Below, piece by piece: positions 17,597 through 26,583 of a DNA stretch of 64,000 nucleotides. Each line of letters opens with the position of its first letter. The first letter of the stretch is position 1. The notes beneath the pieces are model-generated. The model was not told where the DNA came from, made no database searches, and saw only the letters and a list, made by a program, of their open reading frames with translations. Source of the stretch: Vitreoscilla massiliensis (GTDB lineage Bacteria; Pseudomonadota; Gammaproteobacteria; Burkholderiales; Neisseriaceae); contig NZ_LN898216.1 in assembly GCF_001457815.1 (NCBI RefSeq), positions 62,001-126,000 of the forward strand, in the 5' to 3' direction. The translations under genes and the position numbers were made by a program.

Positions 17597-18403
17597 TTAT
17601 TTCAACTTCACATACACATGCTTCTGGCTATTTAATTCTCGCTCTTCCCATGCAAAAATTTCTGGCAGCTTTTTAATCAATGCACTGAAGTTTTTTGCCC
17701 CAAAACTGCGTGGGTCAAAATCCACTTGCTTCAATTTCCAACGCTGCCCTACTGTAGACATGGGCAGCCATTCCTCCTCAGCATCTTCAAAAATGGAATG
17801 TATTAAATCTATGGGTAAGTCTTTTGTGGCTGTGTGCTTTGAATCCATTGATGCTGTTTTTGCAGCCACAGCTATATTGTCTTTGGCTTTCACCAATTCT
17901 GTTTCTTTAGCAACTTCAACAGGGTTTTCAACCACAGGATGCAAGTTTTCAACATAGGTAAAATGGCTACAAGCATTCACAAATGCCTTAGGTGTTTGCT
18001 TTTTCCCGAAGCCATAAACAGTTGCACCTTGCTCTTTGATTCGTATCGCCAATGCAGTGAAATCACTGTCACTGGAAATAATGCAGAATCCGTCAAAACG
18101 GTTGGTATACAACAAATCCATGGCATCAATAATCATAAAACCATCGGTCGCATTTTTACCTGTTGTATATGAAAACTGTTGCATGGGCTTAATCGCCAAA
18201 TCATTGATGCATTTCTTCCAAGCATTGCCAACTTGGTCGGTAAAATTACCATAAATCCGTTTTACCGTCGCCTCACCATATTTGGTGATTTCACTAAGAA
18301 TGTATTCAATGTCTTTGGCCGATGCATTGTCTGCATCTATTAACACCGCTATTTTTGAGATTTTCTCTTCTGATACATTAAAAACTGTTTTTTTGACCTG
18401 CAT
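17597..18403 (-). CDS. NYN-domain protein with C-terminal LOTUS-like domain
   Basis: 268 residues from the ATG at 18403 (ribosome site AAGGGA). The NYN/PIN-like nuclease domain spans about 15-155 with IAVLIDADN and CIISSDSDFTALA supplying the acidic residues that bind metal. The C-terminal ~75 residues (IHSIFEDAEEEWLPMSTVGQ and on) resemble an OST-HTH/LOTUS RNA-binding domain. This is the COG1432 architecture, a likely RNase of unknown target. It follows greB by 27 bp on the same strand. Confidence 0.85.
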   Translation of the reverse strand: MQVKKTVFNVSEEKISKIAVLIDADNASAKDIEYILSEITKYGEATVKRIYGNFTDQVGNAWKKCINDLAIKPMQQFSYTTGKNATDGFMIIDAMDLLYTNRFDGFCIISSDSDFTALAIRIKEQGATVYGFGKKQTPKAFVNACSHFTYVENLHPVVENPVEVAKETELVKAKDNIAVAAKTASMDSKHTATKDLPIDLIHSIFEDAEEEWLPMSTVGQRWKLKQVDFDPRSFGAKNFSALIKKLPEIFAWEERELNSQKHVYVKLK

Positions 18404-18430
18404 TTTTTCCCTTAATAAACTCACAACCAT

Positions 18431-18949
18431 TCAATCGATTTTCTGATACGCCACCGCCACAATCTCGATCATTTCCAAGCCTTCGGGTGTGAACAATTTG
18501 ACCTCGTCGCCTTCGCGCGCTTTGATTAAGGCGCGGGCGAGCGGGGAGATCCATGAGATTTTGTTGCAAGTGGTGTCGATTTCATCGATACCGACGATTT
18601 TCACCACTTGCTCGTCGCCGTTTTCACGCCAAATTGTCACCGTGGCACCGAAAAACACTTGGTCGGTTTTTTCGCGCGTTTCCGGGTCGACCACATCGGC
18701 GATTTCCAAGCGCTTGGTCAAAAAGCGGATGCGACGGTCGATTTCGCGCAAGCGGCGTTTGCCATATTGGTAATCGGCGTTTTCACTGCGGTCACCATTG
18801 CTGGCGGCCCAATTGACGATGTTGGTCACTTCGGGGCGTTCGCGGTGCACCAAGTGGTATAACTCGTCTTTCAAACGCTGCCAACCTTGTGGGGTAATGT
18901 AATTGCGCGCCGGCGCTGGCGCTTCTGTCGGCTGTGGTTTAGTGCTCAT
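18431..18949 (-). CDS. greB: Transcription elongation factor GreB
   Basis: 172 residues from the ATG at 18949. The N-terminal coiled-coil (YITPQGWQRLKDELYHL, then SENADYQYGKRRLREIDRRIRFL) carries the acidic tip residues that enter the RNA polymerase secondary channel, and the C-terminal FKBP-like domain follows. The tip spacing and RYIRFL-type helix match GreB better than GreA. Its start lies inside the end of recD (11-bp overlap), so it is translationally coupled to it. Confidence 0.93.
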   Translation of the reverse strand: MSTKPQPTEAPAPARNYITPQGWQRLKDELYHLVHRERPEVTNIVNWAASNGDRSENADYQYGKRRLREIDRRIRFLTKRLEIADVVDPETREKTDQVFFGATVTIWRENGDEQVVKIVGIDEIDTTCNKISWISPLARALIKAREGDEVKLFTPEGLEMIEIVAVAYQKID

Positions 18950-20669
18950 GCTGTAACAAATGTCCCAATACGGTGAGGCGTTGAACGTGGCGGATAGAGG
19001 CGGCCTGTAAACTGGCGACATCGCCCCAATACACAAAACGGTGTTTGGCGCGGGTGATGGCGGTATACAGCAAGGCGCGGTGGTAATCTTCGGCCGCTTC
19101 CAAGGCGCCCAACGGTGGCAATAACCACACTTCGGCAAATTCCGAACCTTGGCTTTTGTGCACCGTCATTGCAAACGCGTCTTCGTGCGCCGGCAAACGG
19201 CTCAAAGGCACGGCACGCATGCCTGCATGGGTCGGGAAAAACGCTTGCAAACGCCCTGCCTCATCGCGCAATACCACGCCGACATCGCCATTGAACAAGC
19301 CCATTTCGGCATCGTTGCGCGTCACCATCAGCGCTTGGCCGTGATACCAACGGCCTTGCTCTGCTTGCCAGATGCCTTGATTTTCCAAAATATCGCGCAA
19401 AGCCGCATTCACTTGTTCGGCATCGCGACGGCGCACGGTTAACAACATGCGCTGCGTCCACGCCTTGAACACCGCCTCAGGTTGACCCGCCGCGACGGTA
19501 TGCCAATAGTCTTGCTGCGCCAACCACAGCGACCACGCCATATTGCGCGCATACTCAGGTGCGGCCTGTAAATCTATGTCGCCTTGCTCGGCAAACAAAT
19601 CGGCAAATGTGTCGGTGCGCTGATGCAATACCGCTGCCGCCAAGCGGCCTATGCCACTGTCGGCACCAAAGCGGTGGCTGACAGTCAGGCGCGCGGTTTG
19701 CGCGGCCAATGCCGCAGGCTGAGCGCTGCTGTGCCAAGTGGCATCAGGCAACCAAACTTGTAAATTCGCCGCTTGCTCCGGCAATACTTGCGTTTGCGCC
19801 GGCAATAAAGACAGAAAATCGCCCATGCCCACTGGCGGCAATTGGTCAGCATCTCCCAGCAGAATCAAGCGCGTGTCGTCGCCGATGGCGGCAAGCAAAT
19901 GGCCGAGCATGGAGCTATCGAGCATGGAGGTTTCATCGATGATTACGATGTCGTAAGGCAATATTTGCTCGGCATCGTATTTGGGCAACATCTTCGGCGG
20001 CATCATGCCCAACATGCGATGCAGCGTTTTGCCTTCCAAGGCCAATAAGGCTTGCGCCGTCGCTGGCGTCATCACTTCAGCATGGTGTTGCTGCAATTGT
20101 TGCAAGGAAAATCGCAGCGACTCGGTCATGCGTGCGGCAGCTTTGCCTGTGGGCGCGGCCAAGGCGATGCGCGGCGGCTTGGCCGCGCCATAGCTGAGCA
20201 AACACAGCAATTTGGCCACGGTGGTGGTTTTACCGGTGCCGGGGCCGCCGGTGATGATGGCCAATTGGTTGACGCAAGCGAGCGCAGCCGCTTGCTGTTG
20301 TTCTTGACTGGATTGTTCGGCAAACAGGCTTTTTAATAGGCTGGATAAGTCTTGTTCAGGGTTTACAGGCCGGCTTAGACGGCGCAAATGTGTGGCAATC
20401 TCGGCTTCCAATTGCCACACACGCCCCAAGGTCAATTTGTCGGCGAATTGGATTAACGGCGTTGACGCTTGCTGCGTGCCGCCGACTATGGGCTGCGCCG
20501 CATACGCGCGCGCTTGCTCGTGTTTGGCCAAGGCGATGCAACTGTCGCCATCGGCCAAAGCCTGAAACAAGCGCGGCAACAGCGCCTCAACCTCACCCAC
20601 CACTGCGGGCGCAAACTTGGCCAAAGCCAGACGGGCGGCTTCAGCCTGCCACAGTGGAATCGTGTCCAT
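18939..20669 (-). CDS. recD: Exodeoxyribonuclease V alpha subunit (RecD)
   Basis: 576 residues, a superfamily 1B helicase. Walker A is GGPGTGKTTT (141-150), Walker B IIDETSMLD, and the C-terminal motif VHKSQGSEF with LYTAITRAK. This is the usual length of RecD. RecD is the fast 5'-3' motor of RecBCD, but no recB or recC lies in this window, so they would have to be elsewhere. It contains two DUS-like words in coding sequence (19000 and 19561) and one variant. Confidence 0.93.
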   Translation of the reverse strand: MDTIPLWQAEAARLALAKFAPAVVGEVEALLPRLFQALADGDSCIALAKHEQARAYAAQPIVGGTQQASTPLIQFADKLTLGRVWQLEAEIATHLRRLSRPVNPEQDLSSLLKSLFAEQSSQEQQQAAALACVNQLAIITGGPGTGKTTTVAKLLCLLSYGAAKPPRIALAAPTGKAAARMTESLRFSLQQLQQHHAEVMTPATAQALLALEGKTLHRMLGMMPPKMLPKYDAEQILPYDIVIIDETSMLDSSMLGHLLAAIGDDTRLILLGDADQLPPVGMGDFLSLLPAQTQVLPEQAANLQVWLPDATWHSSAQPAALAAQTARLTVSHRFGADSGIGRLAAAVLHQRTDTFADLFAEQGDIDLQAAPEYARNMAWSLWLAQQDYWHTVAAGQPEAVFKAWTQRMLLTVRRRDAEQVNAALRDILENQGIWQAEQGRWYHGQALMVTRNDAEMGLFNGDVGVVLRDEAGRLQAFFPTHAGMRAVPLSRLPAHEDAFAMTVHKSQGSEFAEVWLLPPLGALEAAEDYHRALLYTAITRAKHRFVYWGDVASLQAASIRHVQRLTVLGHLLQHEH

Positions 20670-20687
20670 AAGCGTCCTGTAACGAAA

Positions 20688-21392
20688 TTACAATTGTTCG
20701 GCGGCCATAGAATACGGCATCAAGCGCCCCTCACGCATGGTGAGCATGCGCCCAAAGCGCGCGGCCAATTCCTCATCGTGGGTCACCACCACCAAGGCCG
20801 TGCCCATTTCGCGTTGCAAATCCAACATCAAATCCAAAATCACTTGCGCGTTTTTGCGGTCGAGATTGCCGGTGGGTTCGTCGGCAAGCAGGCATTTCGG
20901 CCGCGTCACCAAGGCGCGCGCGATGGCGGCACGTTGGCGCTCACCGCCAGACAATTCTGACGGTCGGTGGTCAACACGATTGCCCAAACCGACTTTTTCC
21001 AACATTTCCTTAGCGCGTTGCTCAGCCTCAGCCTTGCCAACCTTGCCTATGAGCAAAGGCATTTTGACGTTTTCCAAGGCGGTAAACTCGGGCAACAAAT
21101 GGTGAAATTGGTACACAAAACCCAAGTGCTGATTGCGCAGCAAGCCCAATTCTTTTTGGCTCACGTCTTTCAGCGGTTGCCCCATCAAGCGCACTTCGCC
21201 ACCACTGGGCTGATCCAAGCCGCCCATGATGTGCAGCAAGGTCGATTTACCGCTGCCAGAAGCGCCAACAATGCTGACGCTCTCACCTGGTTTCACCTCC
21301 AAATCCAAGCTCTGTATCACATCGACTTTGAGCTTGCCGTCTTGGTAAGTGCGCGACACATTGTAACAAGCCAATACCAATTCATTACTCAT
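20688..21392 (-). CDS. lolD: Lipoprotein-releasing ABC transporter ATPase LolD
   Basis: 234 residues. Walker A is GASGSGKS (43-50), signature LSGGERQRAAIARAL, Walker B CLLADEPTGNLD. The inserted Q-loop sequence FVYQFHHLLPEFTALENV is characteristic of LolD. It powers release of outer-membrane lipoproteins from the inner membrane to LolA. The start overlaps the lolC stop by 8 bp. Confidence 0.95.
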   Translation of the reverse strand: MSNELVLACYNVSRTYQDGKLKVDVIQSLDLEVKPGESVSIVGASGSGKSTLLHIMGGLDQPSGGEVRLMGQPLKDVSQKELGLLRNQHLGFVYQFHHLLPEFTALENVKMPLLIGKVGKAEAEQRAKEMLEKVGLGNRVDHRPSELSGGERQRAAIARALVTRPKCLLADEPTGNLDRKNAQVILDLMLDLQREMGTALVVVTHDEELAARFGRMLTMREGRLMPYSMAAEQL

Positions 21393-22635
21393 AACGCAAT
21401 GCCTCCGCCGGTTGGGTGCGAGCCGCAGCCCAGCTTGGGTATAAAGTGGCCAAGAACGCCATCAACAAAGAAATCGCCGCAATGATGAGCACATCGCTCA
21501 AGCGCACGTCGCTGGGCAGGTAATCAATGAAGTAGGTTTGCGCGTTGATTAAGCGTTGGCCAGTCAATTGTTCATACCAATGCACGATTTTGCCGATGTT
21601 CAAACCCAGTATCACCCCTGCGACCACGCCAAACAGCGTGCCGAAGAAACCGGCCACCGCGCCTTGCACCATAAAGATTTTCATGATGCTGGCAGGCGAC
21701 ATGCCCAAGGTGCGCAAGATGGCAATGTCGGCTTGTTTTTCATTGACCGCCATCACCAACGACGACACCAAATTAAACGCAGCGACAATCACAATACAGC
21801 TCAAGATGATAGTCATCATTTTCTTTTCCAATTCCACGGCTTCAAAATAGCTGCGGTTTTGGTAAGTCCAATCGCGTGCCCACACGCTGGTCTGCTCGGC
21901 TTTGGGGATGATGCTGCCGGCCAAAGCCGGTGCTTCTTGCGGATTGGCCAACTTCAAACGCACACCGCTGACCGCATCGCCCATGCGGTACAGCACTTGC
22001 GCGTCTTTCAGGTTAATCATCGCCAAACTGGAATCGACTTCAAACATCTTGGTTTGCACCACACCGACCACATTGAACTGTTTCAAACGCGGCGTCACGC
22101 CAGCGGGAGTCACATTGCCTTCCGGCGTAATCACGGTGACTTTTTCACCCACTTGCACACCAAGCAACATCGCCAAATCCTTGCCCAAGATGATGTTGAA
22201 CTCACCCTCGCGCAAATCGGCCAATTTGCCGTGTTCAACCTTATTGGCGTAATCGACCACCTTGCCCTCTTGCGCTGGGTCTACACCGCGCAATTGCACG
22301 CCGCGCATTTCACCGGAATTGGCGAGCAAGGCTTGATCGGCCACATACGGCGCCGAAGCCAACACTTCTTTGTTGCCCGCGACCATTTTTTGCAAGTCTT
22401 GCCACGGCCGTGCACCGCCCTCATCGAAAAAGCCAATTTCCATGTGTGGCGCTACCGACAATAACTGGCCACGGATTTCCTTTTGAAAGCCATTCATCAC
22501 TGACAACACCACTATCAGCGCTGTTACCCCCAAGGCAATGCCTGCGACCGACATCACCGAAATAAACGACACAAAACCATTGCGTTTTTTCGAGCGCAAA
22601 TAGCGAAGTCCGATCCACGTTTCCAACTGAGCCAT
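21385..22635 (-). CDS. lolC: Lipoprotein-releasing ABC transporter permease LolC/LolE
   Basis: 416 residues from the ATG at 22635, opening MAQLETWIGLRYLRSKKRNGFVSFIS as in LolC/LolE. There is one N-terminal membrane helix, a large periplasmic domain and three C-terminal helices (MacB/FtsX fold), ending YPSWAAARTQPAEALRYE. Only one permease gene is present beside lolD, which suggests a LolFD-type homodimeric permease of the kind found outside the enteric bacteria; I use the lolC symbol by convention. Confidence 0.92.
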   Translation of the reverse strand: MAQLETWIGLRYLRSKKRNGFVSFISVMSVAGIALGVTALIVVLSVMNGFQKEIRGQLLSVAPHMEIGFFDEGGARPWQDLQKMVAGNKEVLASAPYVADQALLANSGEMRGVQLRGVDPAQEGKVVDYANKVEHGKLADLREGEFNIILGKDLAMLLGVQVGEKVTVITPEGNVTPAGVTPRLKQFNVVGVVQTKMFEVDSSLAMINLKDAQVLYRMGDAVSGVRLKLANPQEAPALAGSIIPKAEQTSVWARDWTYQNRSYFEAVELEKKMMTIILSCIVIVAAFNLVSSLVMAVNEKQADIAILRTLGMSPASIMKIFMVQGAVAGFFGTLFGVVAGVILGLNIGKIVHWYEQLTGQRLINAQTYFIDYLPSDVRLSDVLIIAAISLLMAFLATLYPSWAAARTQPAEALRYE

Positions 22636-22779
22636 TGATAGCCTAAACCGTTGACATAAAGAATGGGATTGTAACGATTTTGGCAGCACCCTGAAAGCAA
22701 GCCTGTGTTTGTTTACTTGTTCTAACTTGGCAAATTTGGCATCATCTGGCGTCAAAAACCCAGAATTTAAGGCAGCACA

Positions 22780-23241
22780 GTGAACAAAGAATACATGCAA
22801 CAAGCGATTAGCGAAGCCCAAGCAGGCATACACGCCGGCCACGGTGGCCCGTTTGGTTGCATCATCGTCAAAGACGGTAAAGTCATCGGCTCAGGCCACA
22901 ATGAGGTATTAAAGCAACGCGACCCCACCTGCCACGGCGAAGTGATGGCGATACGCGATGCGTGCAAAAACCTTGGCAGCCATGATTTGAGCGGCGCCGA
23001 ACTCTACACCACCGCCGAACCTTGCCCAATGTGTTTGGGCGCGATTTTGTGGGCCAACATCGAACAAGTGTATTACGGCTGCAATATCCAAGACACCGAC
23101 AACATCGGTTTTCGCGACGAGGTGTTCTACCGCGTCGCCACACCCGAAGGCAAAAGCCAACTGTTGCATGAATGTGCACGCGACGACTGTTTGGAATTAT
23201 TCAAAGAATACACGGAACTAGATCACAAACAATTGTACTAA
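22780..23241 (+). CDS. Nucleoside/guanine deaminase family protein
   Basis: 153 residues from a GTG at 22780 (AAGG upstream); an ATG at 22795 is the alternative. The cytidine-deaminase-like zinc site is CHGEVMAIR with TAEPCPMCLGAI, giving His, the proton-shuttle Glu and two Cys. The usual HAE is HGE here. The C-terminal part with FRDEVFYRVATPEGKSQ resembles guanine deaminase GuaD of the Bacillus type more than TadA. The substrate, guanine or another purine, is uncertain. Confidence 0.8.
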   Translation: MNKEYMQQAISEAQAGIHAGHGGPFGCIIVKDGKVIGSGHNEVLKQRDPTCHGEVMAIRDACKNLGSHDLSGAELYTTAEPCPMCLGAILWANIEQVYYGCNIQDTDNIGFRDEVFYRVATPEGKSQLLHECARDDCLELFKEYTELDHKQLY

Positions 23242-23247
23242 GCCCTT

Positions 23248-23280
23248 AAAGCGGCCTGTAAGTCTTTTACAGGCCGCTTT
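23248..23280. terminator. Strong inverted DUS-like pair terminator
   Basis: AAAGCGGCCTGTAA, five bases, TTACAGGCCGCTTT: perfect 14-bp arms with A and T flanks, placed directly after the deaminase stop. Confidence 0.85.
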
Positions 23281-23331
23281 TATATCCATCAGCTGTGCCC
23301 ACATAACAACAGCAACGATAAGGGTTTCACC

Positions 23332-23778
23332 ATGCCACAATTACATTACAGCATACAAATAGAACAAGATCCGCTGACGGTACACCAAATCTTGGTCGAC
23401 AAAGAGGCTTACAATACTTGGACGTATTCCTTCAGCCCTGAATCGGATTTCATCGGCGATTGGTCGGAAGGCTCGCACATGATGTTTACCTTTGTCGAAC
23501 CCAGCCAGCTCAAATGGGGCATGGTGGCGGTGGTCGACAAAAACCAACCGGGCGAAATCATCGAATTGCGCTATCTGGGTTATATGGAAAACAGCAGCAA
23601 TGAAGCGCTGCCCAGCTGGAATTCGGCCTTAGAAACCTACCGTTTCTTGCCCATCAGCAAAGGCACCAAGCTGTCGTGCACCTTGCAAGTGGAAAACAAC
23701 GACGAGTGCATCGCCTTTTTTGACAAGGCATGGCCAGCGGCGCTACAACGCTTAAAAGACTTGTGCGAACAGCAATAA
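23332..23778 (+). CDS. SRPBCC (START-like) domain protein
   Basis: 148 residues with a good ribosome site (AAGGG). The pattern LTVHQILVDKEAYNTWTYSF, GSHMMFTF, and the C-terminal helix KAWPAALQRLKDLCEQQ matches the SRPBCC/AHSA1 helix-grip fold that holds hydrophobic ligands. No specific ligand can be proposed. It is a single gene between two terminator-like regions. Confidence 0.75.
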   Translation: MPQLHYSIQIEQDPLTVHQILVDKEAYNTWTYSFSPESDFIGDWSEGSHMMFTFVEPSQLKWGMVAVVDKNQPGEIIELRYLGYMENSSNEALPSWNSALETYRFLPISKGTKLSCTLQVENNDECIAFFDKAWPAALQRLKDLCEQQ

Positions 23779-23921
23779 CAGCCCATACACGCAGGGACCA
23801 CACCTCTGCTGCCCTACCCGACCGCTGCCACACCAGCGGCCTGTCAACTTGAACAGGCTAATTTTCCGATACGAATAAACGCCTTAGACCACAAACCCAC
23901 CCAAAATCCGCCAATTTCGCG

Positions 23922-23927
23922 TATAAT
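23922..23927 (+). promoter_or_regulatory. Perfect -10 box for ttcA
   Basis: TATAAT, 31 bp before the ttcA start, with a short leader. I see no good -35 in front of it. The preceding 23779-23900 stretch holds only degenerate DUS-like half words. Confidence 0.6.
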
Positions 23928-23958
23928 CGCAGCCCTTTCTATTAAGCCTGTTGCCATT

Positions 23959-24888
23959 ATGTCTGAAAAAAGCAAAGCCGAACTCGAAGCCAACAAATTG
24001 ATGAAGCGCCTGCGCCATGCGGTCGGCGATGCCATCAACGATTTTGGCATGATAGAACAAGGCGACAAAATCATGGTTTGCCTCTCTGGTGGCAAAGACT
24101 CTTACGCCATGCTCGACATCTTGCTGGGCTTACAAAAATCCGCACCGATAGACTTTGACATCGTCGCCGTCAACCTCGACCAAAAGCAACCCGGTTTCCC
24201 CACCCACATCTTGCCTGAGTATTTGCAAGCCTTGGGCGTAGACTACCACATCATCGAAGAAGACACGTACAGCGTGGTCAAACGCGTGGTGCCAGAAGGC
24301 AAAACCACTTGCGGTTTGTGCAGCCGTTTGCGCCGCGGCATTTTGTACCGTGTTGCCAAAGAATTGGGTTGCAGCAAAATCGCCTTGGGCCACCACCGCG
24401 ATGACATCTTGGAAACGATGTTTTTGAACATGTTTTTCGGTGGCAAACTCAAGGCTATGCCACCGAAATTGGTGTCTGACAACGGCGAACACATCGTCAT
24501 CCGTCCGCTGGCTTATGTAAAGGAAAAAGACTTGGTGCGCTTTGCTACCTTGCGTGAATTCCCGATCATTCCGTGCAATTTGTGTGGCTCACAGCCGAAT
24601 TTGCAGCGCCAAGTGGTCAAAGAAATGCTTGAAGACTGGGACAAACGTTTCCCAGGTCGTATCGAATCGATGTTCAGCGCCTTACAAAACGTGGTGCCAT
24701 CACATTTGGCCGACCCAAAACTGTTTGATTTTGTCGGCTTGGAACGCGGCCAAGAATTGCCACACGGCGGCGATACCGCGTTTGACAAAGAAGACTTCAG
24801 CGCGCCAGCAGCGCCGGCCAACAGCGGCAAAGTCATCAATATTTTGGACAACCGCAGCCGCGACACCGAAGCCTTGTCATGCAAATAA
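23959..24888 (+). CDS. ttcA: tRNA 2-thiocytidine biosynthesis protein TtcA
   Basis: 309 residues. The ATP PP-loop is SGGKDS (43-48). The [4Fe-4S] cysteine pairs are Cys118/Cys121 (CGLCSR) and Cys206/Cys209 (CNLCGS). GHHRDDILET and IRPLAYVKEKDL are typical of TtcA. The enzyme thiolates C32 in some tRNAs. The acidic tail after residue 280 is longer than in E. coli. It overlaps the following lipoprotein gene by 10 bp. Confidence 0.95.
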   Translation: MSEKSKAELEANKLMKRLRHAVGDAINDFGMIEQGDKIMVCLSGGKDSYAMLDILLGLQKSAPIDFDIVAVNLDQKQPGFPTHILPEYLQALGVDYHIIEEDTYSVVKRVVPEGKTTCGLCSRLRRGILYRVAKELGCSKIALGHHRDDILETMFLNMFFGGKLKAMPPKLVSDNGEHIVIRPLAYVKEKDLVRFATLREFPIIPCNLCGSQPNLQRQVVKEMLEDWDKRFPGRIESMFSALQNVVPSHLADPKLFDFVGLERGQELPHGGDTAFDKEDFSAPAAPANSGKVINILDNRSRDTEALSCK

Positions 24889-25283
24889 ATACCATAGCCA
24901 GCGTTCGCAGCGCCGTATTGCTGGCTGTTATTGCTTTACAGGCCGCTTGTGGCACGGCGCAAGTCAGCGATGAGGCGCAAACCTTGGCGCAATTGCAACA
25001 AGACAAGGCGCGTTTGAACCGCGTGTATGCCAGTGTTGAAGCCAGCTTGATTCAGAATCAGGCCAGCGATGCCGCGGTGGCACAAGCGCGGCAGCAATTG
25101 ACCGCTTTAAAACTGGCGCGCCTGAAAGCGTGCACCGCACCAGCGTCGCCGAACGCACCATTGCGTTTGCAATACACGCAATGCCAATACCAAGCGACGT
25201 TAAACGATTTAGACAAATTGCAACAATGGCACAAGCTGCGTTACCAATTTAACGCGCCTGCGCCGAAAACCACCGCCCCCTAA
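24879..25283 (+). CDS. Small predicted lipoprotein, unknown function
   Basis: 134 residues. A signal peptide ends in the lipobox LQAAC, and the codons for Leu-Gln-Ala-Ala are themselves an exact DUS-like word (24936-24946). The mature part is helical and Gln/Ala-rich with two further cysteines (KACTAP, YTQCQYQ). It overlaps ttcA, so it is cotranscribed with it. No family recognised. Confidence 0.75.
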   Translation: MQINTIASVRSAVLLAVIALQAACGTAQVSDEAQTLAQLQQDKARLNRVYASVEASLIQNQASDAAVAQARQQLTALKLARLKACTAPASPNAPLRLQYTQCQYQATLNDLDKLQQWHKLRYQFNAPAPKTTAP

Positions 25284-25285
25284 TC

Positions 25286-25334
25286 TTACCGGCCGCTGTT
25301 TTATCTCATAAGCGGCCTGTAAACCTCGGTAAGC
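25286..25334. terminator. Nested inverted repeats after the ttcA operon
   Basis: CTTACCG near 25286 pairs with CGGTAAG near 25327, and GCCGCT pairs with AGCGGC inside; the second arm includes an exact DUS-like word (25312-25322). A plausible terminator, weaker than the perfect pairs. Confidence 0.5.
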
Positions 25335-25447
25335 CTATTGTTACTGAGATTTCCTAACCTTATTGCCTGCGCTTAAGCCATGGCCGCTGCCGATTCCGCC
25401 GCGGCGTCTGTGTTATAGTGTGGGCATTATTTTGCTAGTACAAGACC

Positions 25448-26242
25448 ATGACCCGTCACCCGTATCAGCGCTTACGGGCGCAACAATTTGAATTGCCCGA
25501 AGTGGGCATTTCCGAAGAAGACAACATCCGCTCTTTGCATTTGGGCAGCCCGACCATACAGTCGTCGATGAACCTCGATAACCCGAGCGAATTGGTGTTG
25601 TCCTACAGCCAAGCCATGATGGGCTGGCTGTTGTTTCAAGACGCGCCTGCGCACATTACCCAAATCGGTTTGGGCGGCGGCTCGTTTGCGCGTTGGTTGG
25701 CCGAGTATTGCCCAAGCACCGTGCAAACCGTGGTGGAAATCCATCCACAAGTGATTGCCATCGCCCAAGCCATGTTCGACATCCCCGAAGAAAGCGACAC
25801 GTTTGAACTGGTCGAAGCCGACGGCGCCGACTTCATCAAAACCATGCGCGGCGGCACCGATGTGATTTTGGTCGACGGCTTCGATGGCGAACAAATCATC
25901 GACGCTTTTGTCGATGTGCCCTTCTTTCAAGACTGCCACACCGCGCTGAGCGAACAAGGCATTTTCGTTACCAATTGGTGGCAAGGCGACAAGCGCTTTG
26001 ATTTGTTTGTCGAGAAACTGCGCATCGTCTTTGATGACCAAGTATTGTTGCTGCCTGCGCTCACCCACGGCAATATTGCGGTGTTTGCCTTCAAAGGCTC
26101 ACCGGAAATGCAGTTGGAAAAATTAAAAAAACGCGCCGACAAATTGGCAACGCAATACCATTTGGACTTTGCCCACATGGTGCATTCCATCAAATCGCGC
26201 CACCAACACAATGGCAAAGTATTGCAATTCACACCCGCTTAA
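25448..26242 (+). CDS. Spermidine synthase-like methyltransferase-fold protein
   Basis: 264 residues. A Rossmann-type core shows GLGGGSFARWLA (SAM or decarboxylated SAM site), VEIHPQVIAIAQAMFDIP and VDGFDGE. This is the spermidine synthase (SpeE) fold, but the polyamine-site residues cannot be confirmed, and many such genes in Neisseriaceae relatives are annotated only as SpeE-like. TATAGT near 25413 may be its -10. It leads a run of four close genes up to 27871. Confidence 0.75.
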   Translation: MTRHPYQRLRAQQFELPEVGISEEDNIRSLHLGSPTIQSSMNLDNPSELVLSYSQAMMGWLLFQDAPAHITQIGLGGGSFARWLAEYCPSTVQTVVEIHPQVIAIAQAMFDIPEESDTFELVEADGADFIKTMRGGTDVILVDGFDGEQIIDAFVDVPFFQDCHTALSEQGIFVTNWWQGDKRFDLFVEKLRIVFDDQVLLLPALTHGNIAVFAFKGSPEMQLEKLKKRADKLATQYHLDFAHMVHSIKSRHQHNGKVLQFTPA

Positions 26243-26262
26243 GCGGCCTGTAAAGGACATCC

Positions 26263-26583
26263 ATGGCTTATTTTGAACGACACGTGTTTGTGTGCACCAA
26301 TGCCCGCAACGATGACAGCCGCAAATCGTGTGGCGACCACAATGTGGGCAAACATGCCGCTGGCGTGGTCAAAAACGAATGCCTGAAAGCCCACATCCAC
26401 GGCGAAGGCAAAATCCGCGTCAGCCAAAGCGGCTGTTTGGGTCGCTGCGAAGAAGGCCCGTTGTTGGTGATTTATCCTGAAGCACGTTGGTACAACTACC
26501 ACAGCGATGAGGATTTAAAGCAAATTGTCGCCGAAGACTTGGTCGCTGGCCGCCCTGTTGAACACCTGTTATTGGACAAATAA
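26263..26583 (+). CDS. Thioredoxin-like [2Fe-2S] ferredoxin
   Basis: 106 residues. Cys11, Cys23, Cys58 and Cys62 follow the C-x11-C-x34-C-x3-C pattern of thioredoxin-like [2Fe-2S] ferredoxins (COG3411). An exact DUS-like word (26243-26253) runs into its ribosome site, TAAAGGA. The stop overlaps the next start by one base. Electron partners unknown. Confidence 0.85.
   Translation: MAYFERHVFVCTNARNDDSRKSCGDHNVGKHAAGVVKNECLKAHIHGEGKIRVSQSGCLGRCEEGPLLVIYPEARWYNYHSDEDLKQIVAEDLVAGRPVEHLLLDK

Noticed and set aside
21556..22464. Plus-strand open frame of 302 codons
   Set aside because: Antisense to the lolC permease with the same His-rich shadow composition.
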